Part shown: one piece after another, positions 15,683-23,309 of the stretch
Layout of the letters: every line of letters begins with the position of its first letter
Position numbering within the stretch: the first letter of the stretch is position 1
Assembly: GCA_903959815.1 (NCBI GenBank)
Contig: CAJBYM010000136.1
Location: 1-41,433 of the forward strand
DNA from: Candidatus Omnitrophota bacterium
Lineage (GTDB): Bacteria; Omnitrophota; Gorgyraeia; Zapsychrales; Fredricksoniimonadaceae
Direction of reading: 5' to 3'
DNA: 41,433 nucleotides
Notes under the pieces: model-generated
Seen by the model: only the letters and a program-made list of their open reading frames with translations
Told to the model about the DNA's origin: nothing
The model's database searches: none
Position numbers and translations under genes: made by a program

Positions 15683-16864
15683 TCACTTGAGCAAAGACAC
15701 AACATGCTCAACGGCCGCATCCTTCAAAACACTCTCGACAACGCCTGTGGCGCGATCTTTGATCTCGACTTTTCCTTCGAGGAGACCGCGTTTTCCGATC
15801 GTCACGCGGTAAGGGATGCCGATAAGGTCCGCATCGTTAAATTTACGACCGGCGCTTTCGTCGCGGTCGTCCATTAAAACATCAATTCCCTGTTTTGTCA
15901 ACCCGTCGTAAATAGCGTGAGCCACAGCCATGGCATCGGCGTCGTTCACCTGCACGGGAAGAATTTGAACCGCAAAGGGCGCGACACCCAACGGCCACTT
16001 GATCCCCTTCTCATCCTGATGAACTTCGATGATGGTTGCGATAAGACGACTAACGCCTATCCCGTAACAGCCCATGATCATCGGCTGCTGTTTTCCCGTC
16101 TCATCAAGGAACAAAGCGCTAAGAGCTTCAGTATATTTTGTGCCCAATTGAAAAATATGCCCTACTTCAATGGCTTGACACTCAACACCATTCTCATCTT
16201 TGACCTTATCCTCACCAATGGGCGCAGGCACAAGGAATTCATGCGAGATCTTCCCCCCCATGGCCCCGCTATCCGCTTCAGCAATGATAGGCTTAAGCCC
16301 GCAACGAGCGAAGATCTTCTTGTACGCCTGGAACATCGCCTCGTAACTTCGCTTCAGCCCCGCATCATTTGTATCAAAACTATACGCATCCTTCATAATA
16401 AATTCACACGCACGTACAATCCCGAAACGCGGACGGGTCTCATCGCGGAATTTGGTTTGGATCTGATAAAGGGTCACCGGAAGCTGACGATAAGACTGAA
16501 CAAAACTTTTCACCAGATCTGTTATGATCTCTTCATGGGTCGGACCCAAACACATGTCTGAACCTTTTTTGTTCTTAAAACGGATCATAACATCTTCAAG
16601 CGTCTTATCACGCCCTGTCTTCTGCCATATCTCAATAGGATGCTGGGCAGGCATTAAAAGCTCATGTGCACCCGCAGCATCCATTTCTTCACGGATAATA
16701 TTCTCAATATTCTTCAGGACGCGCCAACCCAATGGAAGATACGAATACACACCCGATGTCAACATATGAACCAACCCCGCACGCAACAAAAGCTGATGGC
16801 TCACAGCCTCTGTTCCTGAAGGAGTCTCTTTAAGCGTGGGAATAAAATATTTTGACCATTTCAT
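15683..16864 (-). CDS. proS: Prolyl-tRNA synthetase, short form without editing insert
   Basis: A 393-residue class II synthetase that charges tRNA-Pro. Motif 2 (KFRDETRPRFGIVRACEFIMKD, about 138-159), motif 3 (CYGIGVSRLI) and the C-terminal anticodon-binding domain (ILPVQVNDADA, then MDDRDESAGRKFNDADLIGIP) are complete. The roughly 180-residue INS domain, which in E. coli clears mischarged alanine, is missing: residues 209-240 run directly from HEFLVPAPIGED to EVGHIFQLGTKY. Short ProRS of this kind is known, for example in alphaproteobacteria, where separate proteins such as ProXp can edit. The ATG overlaps the cpaF stop and has AGGAG 8 bases upstream. Confidence 0.97.
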   Translation of the reverse strand: MKWSKYFIPTLKETPSGTEAVSHQLLLRAGLVHMLTSGVYSYLPLGWRVLKNIENIIREEMDAAGAHELLMPAQHPIEIWQKTGRDKTLEDVMIRFKNKKGSDMCLGPTHEEIITDLVKSFVQSYRQLPVTLYQIQTKFRDETRPRFGIVRACEFIMKDAYSFDTNDAGLKRSYEAMFQAYKKIFARCGLKPIIAEADSGAMGGKISHEFLVPAPIGEDKVKDENGVECQAIEVGHIFQLGTKYTEALSALFLDETGKQQPMIMGCYGIGVSRLIATIIEVHQDEKGIKWPLGVAPFAVQILPVQVNDADAMAVAHAIYDGLTKQGIDVLMDDRDESAGRKFNDADLIGIPYRVTIGKRGLLEGKVEIKDRATGVVESVLKDAAVEHVVSLLK

Positions 16865-18144
16865 TGCAAGAACTCCTGCGGTAACCGCACATTACGTTTT
16901 GTAAATTTACCCGCGAACGACGGAAGCTTGCGGGACATCACCCAATCACCGATCACCTTACCGGTATCTTCATCGATCTTCTGCTGCTTAAAGACAAAAA
17001 TATCCTCGAGTGTGATCTGTCCGGACGCCTTGTCAAAACGCAAGTCCGTAATATTGGTCACGCGCCGGACCCCGTCAATGCCAAGCTCTGAATGAACGAT
17101 CATGTCCACCGATGTGGCGATCTGGTGACGGATTTGTTCGCCCGAAAGACGAATGCCCGACATGAGCATCATCGCGATCATGCGATTAAAACACTCCTCA
17201 GGACATTCGGCATGCACGATCGCCAATGTTCCGGAATGGCCGGATGAGATAGATTGGATCATATCCAGGATCTCTTCACCTCGAACCTCACCCACGATGA
17301 TCCGGTCGGGACGCATGCGCAGTGAATTGACAAAAAGATCCCTGATCGTAACCTGCCCCTTACCTTCAATGTTCGCAAGCTTGGACTGGAGGTTAACCAC
17401 ATGCTCCTGTAAAAGCCTCAACTCTGAGGTATCTTCAATCGTAATAATACGCTCTTCCTCGGGAATATGCCGTGAAAGGACATTCAATACCGTCGTCTTA
17501 CCTGAACCTGTAGAACCACAAAAAACAACGTTCAATTTGGCCTCGATAGAAGCCGCCAAAAAAGCAGCCATCGCTTTATTGAGCGTCTTGAGTTCAACCA
17601 GGTGATCGATTGTTGTAATGTCCCTGGAAAACTTACGGATCGTCATCACAGCACCGGTGAGCGCACACGGCGGAATAATAACATTCACACGCGAACCATC
17701 AGGCATAGAGAAATCCACATAAGGTGAAGACTCATCCACACGACGCGGAGAACCCGACGCCGCCAACATTTTCTGAACCGTATGCATCAAATGCGCAGGG
17801 TCCTCAAATTTGATCGCGGTCAATGAGATCCTGCCGCTCTTTTGGATATAAACATGTTTGGGACCATTGATCATGATCTCACTGATATCCTTATCTTCCA
17901 TGAGCAGTCGTAAAGGCCCCAAACTCACAGCGGCCGCCGTCAGTTCCCGGATCAATCGTGCCCGGATCTCAAATGTAACCTGGATCTGGGTGTCACGGCT
18001 CATATCTGTAATCGCATTATCAACGAACAGACGAAGCTGATCTTCATTCATCTTGTCTTTAACCTTAAGAAAATCCGTACGCCCGATCAAATACCTGTGC
18101 AGGCGCCCTTTGATCTCTTCATAGTCCGTCGAGACTTGTTCCAT
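16861..18144 (-). CDS. cpaF: CpaF/TadA-family secretion ATPase
   Basis: A 427-residue type II/IV secretion ATPase that in Tad systems powers pilus assembly. It has the N-terminal domain (SLGPLRLLMEDKDISEIMI, then GPKHVYIQKSGRI), Walker A CGSTGSGKTT (209-218), the Asp box (IITIEDTSELRL), Walker B (RPDRIIVGEVRGEE) and the His box (GHSGTLAIVHA), so it should be active. No other tad, pilin or secretion gene is near; it sits between rseP and proS in a housekeeping operon. The ATG has AGGAG about 7 bases upstream. Its function here is uncertain. Confidence 0.93.
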   Translation of the reverse strand: MEQVSTDYEEIKGRLHRYLIGRTDFLKVKDKMNEDQLRLFVDNAITDMSRDTQIQVTFEIRARLIRELTAAAVSLGPLRLLMEDKDISEIMINGPKHVYIQKSGRISLTAIKFEDPAHLMHTVQKMLAASGSPRRVDESSPYVDFSMPDGSRVNVIIPPCALTGAVMTIRKFSRDITTIDHLVELKTLNKAMAAFLAASIEAKLNVVFCGSTGSGKTTVLNVLSRHIPEEERIITIEDTSELRLLQEHVVNLQSKLANIEGKGQVTIRDLFVNSLRMRPDRIIVGEVRGEEILDMIQSISSGHSGTLAIVHAECPEECFNRMIAMMLMSGIRLSGEQIRHQIATSVDMIVHSELGIDGVRRVTNITDLRFDKASGQITLEDIFVFKQQKIDEDTGKVIGDWVMSRKLPSFAGKFTKRNVRLPQEFLQ

Positions 18145-18153
18145 ATCCTTCTC

Positions 18154-19266
18154 CTATTTAAAGAAACCAATGATCTTGTCAATCAATCCAATGCGTTCAA
18201 AATCAACATAAAATACAAAAAGCGCCAGCGCAATAAACAAACCAAATCCGACCTTCGCAATAACATCTTCCGTTTTAACAGAAAGTCCCTTGCCGCGGAT
18301 CTTCTCCAGACCCAGAAAAGCTAAATGACCGCCATCCAGTGGGACGAGAGGAAGAACATTGAAGATCGCAAGACTCGCACTAATAACACCAATGATATGC
18401 AGCAAAAAAGAAAAACCGATCGCCGCAGCAAATTTTACAATAAAGAAAATCCCGATCAACCCGGTCATACCCTCTTTAGCAGAACGCTGTCCGGTAACAA
18501 TTTCCCAAAGAGCGACATACGTCTTTACCGTGATCGTGAGAAGCTCTTGACCACCTCTCCAACACGACTCAATAAAACCATACCGTTTCACAACCAAATG
18601 ATCCGCCTTTTCCAATTGACGCGGCTGAATACCAATGCGCGCAACCTGATGTTCCCGACCAAAAAGATCTCGTGTCTTCTCAAGCCGGGGAGAAACCTTA
18701 AGCGCAACCTCCTGGCCTGAGCGCTCCACCATAACCTGCAATGTTTTGCCATCCGACGCCATGACCACATCCTGCATCTCAGCCCAATTCAAGATCTTCT
18801 TGCCATCGATCATAAGCACCATATCGTTCTCGATAAAACCCGCCTGCTGTGCGGCAGATCCCGCCATCACCTTACCTACCTTAGCCACAACAGCCTTGGA
18901 AGACGCATCAAGATCAATAGCACCGATCAAGAAAACAATCACAAAACACACATACGCCAAGAAATAATTCACAACAGGGCCCATCAAAATGATCAAAGCA
19001 CGATGGCCAACAGGTTTGGAAAAGAACTCCTGGGCTGCACCTTTGCAGCTCGATCTCTCATCCCCTGCCATTTTTACATAACCGCCTAAAGGGATCGCAC
19101 ACACGCGATATTCTGTATCTCCCTTCTTCCACCCCCACAACTTCGGTCCAAATCCAAAAGCGAACTCTTCAACGCGAACCCCCAGCCTGCGGGCCATAAA
19201 GAAATGCCCCGCTTCATGAACAACGATCAGCAGTCCTAAAATAAAAGCAAAGATCAAGAATATCAT
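18154..19266 (-). CDS. rseP: Site-2 zinc metalloprotease RseP
   Basis: A 370-residue intramembrane protease. The catalytic HEAGH motif lies in the first membrane span (IVVHEAGHFFMARRLG), one PDZ domain is central (about residues 110-200, around AGSAAQQAGFIENDMVLMIDG), and the second catalytic motif is near the end (NVLPLVPLDGGHLAF). E. coli RseP has two PDZ domains; this shorter form has one, which is common. It cuts anti-sigma factors and signal peptide remnants. Its ATG overlaps the dxr stop (ATGA), giving the standard uppS-cdsA-dxr-rseP order. Confidence 0.97.
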   Translation of the reverse strand: MIFLIFAFILGLLIVVHEAGHFFMARRLGVRVEEFAFGFGPKLWGWKKGDTEYRVCAIPLGGYVKMAGDERSSCKGAAQEFFSKPVGHRALIILMGPVVNYFLAYVCFVIVFLIGAIDLDASSKAVVAKVGKVMAGSAAQQAGFIENDMVLMIDGKKILNWAEMQDVVMASDGKTLQVMVERSGQEVALKVSPRLEKTRDLFGREHQVARIGIQPRQLEKADHLVVKRYGFIESCWRGGQELLTITVKTYVALWEIVTGQRSAKEGMTGLIGIFFIVKFAAAIGFSFLLHIIGVISASLAIFNVLPLVPLDGGHLAFLGLEKIRGKGLSVKTEDVIAKVGFGLFIALALFVFYVDFERIGLIDKIIGFFK

Positions 19267-20429
19267 CTTATCCTTTCTATTTCTTCAACCGCGCGTCTGC
19301 GCGACCAAGCATCAGCCTGTTTAATATCAACAATCCTGGCACTACTCCGATGTGGCTCTCTAACATGCGCCGCCAAGACCTTGGCAACAATCGCATAAAT
19401 ACCTGTAAACCGGATCCTGCCCTGAAGAAACGCCTCAACAGCAATTTCATCAGCCGCATTAAGGACCGCGGGGGCAGAGCCTCCACATCGTAAAACATCA
19501 TACGCCAACCTTAAAGAAGGAAACGTACGGGTGTCGGGTTTTTCAAACGTCAATTGACCCAACTTTGAGAAATCCAAACACGGCAAACCTGTAGAAAGCC
19601 GGTTAGGATGCGTGAGTGCATACTGGATCGGCAAACGCATATCCGTCACCCCAAGCTGCGCCAAAATAGAACCATCAATAAACTCAACCATCGAATGGAC
19701 AATGGCTTCAGGATGAATAATCACTTTGATCTTGTCGACAGGCACACCAAACAAACGCTGAGCTTCAATCACCTCAAAGCCCTTGTTCATGAGCGTGGCA
19801 GAATCAACCGTGATCTTGGCGCCCATCTTCCAACGTGGATGCGCCAGGATCTGTTTGACAGACAACTGATCATGGCGAACACGCGGCACTTTTCTTAAAG
19901 CGCCCCCAGACGCCGTCAAATGGATCTGCTGAACATCCTTGATGTCACGCCCTTGAAGGCATTGAAAGATCGCACTTTGTTCGCTGTCCACCGGTATAAC
20001 AGTTGCTCCGTATTTCTGTGCTTCGGCCATGAGGATATCACCCGCCATGACCAAAGCTTCTTTATTCGCCGGAGCCACGATCTTCCCCGCACGAACCGCT
20101 GCCAAGAAAGGGTCGAGCGCCACCGCCCCCGTCATCGCAATAACAACAACATCAATATCCTTTGCCACCACAAGCTCGGCAAGATCCCTGGTCACATCAA
20201 AGAATTTCACAGCAGGGCAAGATTTTCTAAGCGAAGCAATATGCGGCTGCGCAATAGCCACATATTTCGGAGCAAATTTTCTTATCTGCCCTTCGATTTC
20301 TTTGACACTGTTAAACGCCGTTAAAGCCGCTACTTCAAAACGTTCGGGATGGGCCGCAATCACACGCAACGTATTAATGCCAATAGATCCCGTCGAACCA
20401 AGAACAGCAATGCGTTTCTTTTTCATCAT
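19263..20429 (-). CDS. dxr: 1-deoxy-D-xylulose-5-phosphate reductoisomerase
   Basis: A 388-residue enzyme (IspC) that converts DXP to 2-C-methylerythritol 4-phosphate with NADPH, the committed step of the non-mevalonate isoprenoid pathway. It has the nucleotide-binding start VLGSTGSIGINTL, the metal ligands in PVDSEQSAIFQCL, and the second metal site in SATLMNKGFEVIEA. The C-terminal helical domain is present and the length is normal. The ATG overlaps the cdsA stop. The pathway feeds the adjacent uppS. Confidence 0.98.
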   Translation of the reverse strand: MMKKKRIAVLGSTGSIGINTLRVIAAHPERFEVAALTAFNSVKEIEGQIRKFAPKYVAIAQPHIASLRKSCPAVKFFDVTRDLAELVVAKDIDVVVIAMTGAVALDPFLAAVRAGKIVAPANKEALVMAGDILMAEAQKYGATVIPVDSEQSAIFQCLQGRDIKDVQQIHLTASGGALRKVPRVRHDQLSVKQILAHPRWKMGAKITVDSATLMNKGFEVIEAQRLFGVPVDKIKVIIHPEAIVHSMVEFIDGSILAQLGVTDMRLPIQYALTHPNRLSTGLPCLDFSKLGQLTFEKPDTRTFPSLRLAYDVLRCGGSAPAVLNAADEIAVEAFLQGRIRFTGIYAIVAKVLAAHVREPHRSSARIVDIKQADAWSRRRAVEEIERIR

Positions 20430-21251
20430 TTAGGCACACTCAAAACAACACTCATATAAAGGTAGAACGCCGGCGCCGAAAACAACAAACTATCAATGAT
20501 ATCCAAGATCCCACCAATTCCAGGCACAATATTCCCGGAATCCTTGACATTACAATCACGCTTGATAAGAGACTCGGAAAGGTCTCCCAACTGGCCAAGC
20601 CCGCCAAAGAAACACCCCATCAGGGCCACATATCCTGGCGTAAAATATGACATGGATGGCAACAAAGAAGAGCACAGGACAGCCACCACAGAGCTGCAAA
20701 TAAGCCCCCCCCACGGTACCTTCCACAGATTTATTAGGACTGACCTGTGGCAAAAGCGGATGTTTCCCCAACCAACTGCCGATCAAGAGCGCGCCAATAT
20801 CTCCGCACTTTGTAACAGCGACAATAAAAAGGACCAACTTCGGACCATCAAATCCCGGAAGCAATAAATAAATCTTAACAATAAAACTGAAGAACCACGA
20901 CACATAAAGAACGCCAAAGAGCGTCGTCGATAGGCCAAGGATCGCATTGCGATTATCTTTACGGTTGAACTGAAGCATTAAAATGAGCAAGAACGCACAA
21001 ACAAAAAACAATAATTCCCAATTCTTCGTCAACTCAAACCGGGTAAAGATAGACAAAGGGATCAAAACACCGATAAAAATCCCCGTGTAACTGTAAATTG
21101 GGATATCTTTCTTTTTAATGAGGTAAAAGAATTCATATAGCCCGCCTGCTGTCAGAAAAGAAATAAATAAAATAAAGAACAAGGAGTTCCAGGCAGAAAG
21201 CAGAGTCAAAGCAATTGCTGCTGCACCGCTGATAAAACGCATAGGATTCAT
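20426..21251 (-). pseudogene. cdsA: Phosphatidate cytidylyltransferase, frameshifted at a G8 tract
   Basis: CdsA makes CDP-diacylglycerol from phosphatidate and CTP for all phospholipid synthesis. The gene is split into two frames. The first part (21251 to about 20712) has the membrane spans and the motif SPNKSVEGTVGG. The frame then turns to nonsense and stops at 20556. The second part continues in another frame with SLIKRDCNVKDSGNIVPGIG, then GILDIIDSLLFSAP. The switch falls at a run of eight G on the minus strand (20705-20712); with seven G the protein is a normal 274 residues. The catalytic signature is slightly unusual: the His and Arg of PGHGG-LDR are Ile (PGIGGILDII). As an essential gene it is probably functional, with the shift due to an assembly error or slippage. 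Confidence 0.9.
20705..20712 (-). other. G8 homopolymer, site of cdsA frameshift
   Basis: Eight consecutive G on the minus strand (C8 on plus) within ACCGTGGGGGGGGCTT. Seven would restore the reading frame across the conserved EGTVGGL motif. The same 13-base string ACCGTGGGGGGGG occurs in purA at 23843-23855, where eight G are correct for the frame. Confidence 0.85.
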
Positions 21252-21263
21252 GTTGTTCTCTCC

Positions 21264-21989
21264 TTAAGTCCCGGCCTGAATGACCGGGGAAACCGCGCCA
21301 TAACGACGTGTTCGACCAGAAAAATCAGACAATGCCTTATGAAACTCTTCCGACGTAAAATCAGGCCAATACTTATCTGTAAAATAGAATTCGGCATAGG
21401 ACAACTGCCATAACAAGAAGTTGCTGATCCTCTTTTCCCCTGATGTGCGTATCAATAAGTCCGGATCAGGAAGCCCCGCCGTATAAAGACGTGAGGACAA
21501 CACCGCCTCATCCACATGTTCAGGCGCGATGACCCCTGCCGCACAATCACGCGCAATCGAACGCACCGCGTCCATGATCTCCTGACGACTGCCATAATTG
21601 AAAGCAATATTAAGAACCATCCCCTGATTATTCTTTGTGGCCTCTACAACATGATCAAAGGCCTCCAAAACAGACCGGGGGGCGCCATCTCGACGACCTG
21701 AAACATGCATGCGTATTTTATTAGAACACAATTTCTGCATTTTCTGCCCGAGCGCTGTGATCAACACTTGCATGAGAACTGAAACTTCATGCTCAGGACG
21801 ACTCCAATTCTCTGTCGAGAATGTATACAATGTCAAAACTTTGACCCCTGCATCGGACGCCGCCTGAACAACTTCATCCACGCGCTTAACACCTTCAACA
21901 TGTCCCTGGGTACGCGCAAGACCACGCTCTTTGGCCCAGCGTCCATTACCATCCATAATAATAGCCACATGTTGAGGAATATTATTCAC
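21264..21989 (-). CDS. uppS: Undecaprenyl diphosphate synthase
   Basis: A 241-residue cis-prenyltransferase that makes the C55 lipid carrier for peptidoglycan and O-antigen. It has the start HVAIIMDGNGRWAKERGL with the catalytic aspartate, TLYTFSTENWSRP, FNYGSRQEI and the C-terminal DLLIRTSGEKRISNFLLWQ. The frame is open to an ATG at 22034, but I choose the GTG at 21989 (MNNIPQHVAIIMDG). GGAG lies 9 bases before it, and the upstream 15 codons cross a terminator-like hairpin. It leads the cdsA-dxr-rseP run. Confidence 0.96.
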   Translation of the reverse strand: MNNIPQHVAIIMDGNGRWAKERGLARTQGHVEGVKRVDEVVQAASDAGVKVLTLYTFSTENWSRPEHEVSVLMQVLITALGQKMQKLCSNKIRMHVSGRRDGAPRSVLEAFDHVVEATKNNQGMVLNIAFNYGSRQEIMDAVRSIARDCAAGVIAPEHVDEAVLSSRLYTAGLPDPDLLIRTSGEKRISNFLLWQLSYAEFYFTDKYWPDFTSEEFHKALSDFSGRTRRYGAVSPVIQAGT

Positions 21990-22031
21990 AATAAAAAGCT
22001 CCGTAAAATAAAACAGGGGACCCTCGTCCCC
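21990..22031 (-). terminator. Intrinsic terminator or attenuator before uppS
   Basis: The minus strand reads GGGGAC, GAGG, GTCCCC (22031-22016), a perfect 6-bp hairpin with a four-base loop, followed by the U-rich TGTTTTATTTTA. It would end the OmpA/coiled-coil transcript, with some read-through into uppS since no good separate promoter for uppS is visible. Confidence 0.55.
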
Positions 22032-22090
22032 CATTCACACGCCACACACTTGTTCGCCGTCCAAAAATGCTACCGCTATTGTTCGCTTCG

Positions 22091-22594
22091 CTACTTCTTC
22101 GCTGCCGTCGCGGCCATGGCCGCAGCGGCCGCCGCCTGCTGATCAGCCCTACGCTCCGCCGCTTCAACCTGCACTTTAGATTTTTTCAAATCATCCTGAG
22201 CATCACGCAACGCACCCTGAAGATCTCGTAATTTATTTTCCAGATCAGACTTTTTCTTAAGGGCCTCATCAAGATCTTTACGCAAATTATCTTCCTGAGA
22301 ACGCCCCTGCTGAGTCGCACGGTCAAGATCGGCTTTTAAAGCTACATTCTCATCCTTACACTTATCCAAACCTTCCTGATTGCGTGACATTTTTACCTGC
22401 GTCGTCTGAAGGTCAGCTTCAAGCTTTTTAACACGGTATTCACCCTTCTGAAGATCCTCTTCGGCCGTCATGCGACCATAACGCTCCTGTTCAAGGATCC
22501 TGGTCACATCTCCATTTTCCTTATTGAAACGAACCAAGAGCAAAATGCTCGCAGCTGCTACAAGAAGAACAACAAAAAGGATGAAATTCTTCAC
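22091..22594 (-). CDS. Membrane-anchored coiled-coil protein
   Basis: A 167-residue protein with one N-terminal membrane span (residues 4-21, FILFVVLLVAAASILLLV), then about 120 residues of charged heptad-like sequence rich in Lys, Glu, Asp, Leu and Gln, typical of a coiled coil. It ends in a low-complexity Ala-rich tail (AAAAAAMAATAAKK). I do not recognise a family. A structural role in the periplasm or cell envelope next to the OmpA-like lipoprotein is an inference from context. The start is GTG with GAGGG 8 bases upstream, 13 bases after the OmpA gene. Confidence 0.85.
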   Translation of the reverse strand: MKNFILFVVLLVAAASILLLVRFNKENGDVTRILEQERYGRMTAEEDLQKGEYRVKKLEADLQTTQVKMSRNQEGLDKCKDENVALKADLDRATQQGRSQEDNLRKDLDEALKKKSDLENKLRDLQGALRDAQDDLKKSKVQVEAAERRADQQAAAAAAMAATAAKK

Positions 22595-22607
22595 GCCAAA
22601 GCCCTCT

Positions 22608-23225
22608 TTACTTGGAAACTTCTTCCACTGTCTTCTTGACCACAGGAGGAAGGATCACGATCTCCACACGACGATTCTTTTGACGCCCAAGCTTATCTTC
22701 ATTGGAAGCCACAGGACGATATTCGCCATAACCGATCGCAGCAAGACGCTCAGGTTTCACGCCGCCCTTATCAGCAAGAAAATGAAGCACACTTAAAGCG
22801 CGGGCTGAAGAAAGCTCCCAATTTGATTTCCAAGTCGAATGCTTGATCGGCTGATTATCCGTGTGCCCTTCAATACCGATGCTCAAATCCGGCACCACCG
22901 TCTGAATAACACCCGAAACCTTGTCAAGTTTAACCAGTGAATCCTCACGCAAGGCCGCCTTGCCGGAATCAAAAAGAACCTCTTCAACAAATGTGATCAC
23001 AAGCCCCTTGGCCAACATTTCAACCTTCACTTCTTTATCCGCTATCTCTTGGGAAAGGCGATCTTCAAGTTCTTTCTTGGCACGCTCCAATTCGTTCAAC
23101 TCACCTTTCAAACGCGAGATCTTCTCCACATCCACACGACGGCCTTTTTGAAATACAACGGTACATCCATTGAGCGGCAGCGCCATTACAATCGTTAATA
23201 TAAAAAGAATAATGTTCTTATGCAT
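22608..23225 (-). CDS. OmpA-like peptidoglycan-associated lipoprotein
   Basis: A 205-residue lipoprotein. The signal peptide ends in the lipobox LNGC (about residue 21), then comes a short coiled coil (KISRLKGELNELERAKKELE) and a C-terminal OmpA/MotB domain that binds diaminopimelate in peptidoglycan (GIEGHTDNQPI, SSARALSVLHFL, IGYGEYRPVASN, RQKNRRVEIVI). It resembles Pal in role, tethering the outer membrane to the wall. The ATG at 23225 is chosen because AAGGAGG lies 5 bases upstream and the signal peptide starts there; seven more codons are open upstream. No tol genes are nearby. Confidence 0.94.
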   Translation of the reverse strand: MHKNIILFILTIVMALPLNGCTVVFQKGRRVDVEKISRLKGELNELERAKKELEDRLSQEIADKEVKVEMLAKGLVITFVEEVLFDSGKAALREDSLVKLDKVSGVIQTVVPDLSIGIEGHTDNQPIKHSTWKSNWELSSARALSVLHFLADKGGVKPERLAAIGYGEYRPVASNEDKLGRQKNRRVEIVILPPVVKKTVEEVSK

Positions 23226-23262
23226 CACGTCCTCCTTCACTATCAATATATATAGAATTCAA

Positions 23263-23289
23263 ATTATCACAGCCACTTGCCAGCGTCAA
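23263..23289 (-). promoter_or_regulatory. sigma-70 promoter of the OmpA-like/coiled-coil pair
   Basis: The minus strand reads TTGACG (23284-23289), a 15-base spacer, and an extended -10 TGTGATAAT with the hexamer at 23263-23268. The short spacer is offset by the TG motif. It lies just after the purA stop, about 40 bases before the start codon at 23225. Confidence 0.55.
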
Positions 23290-23309
23290 GGCTTAACCCT
23301 GCACACATA

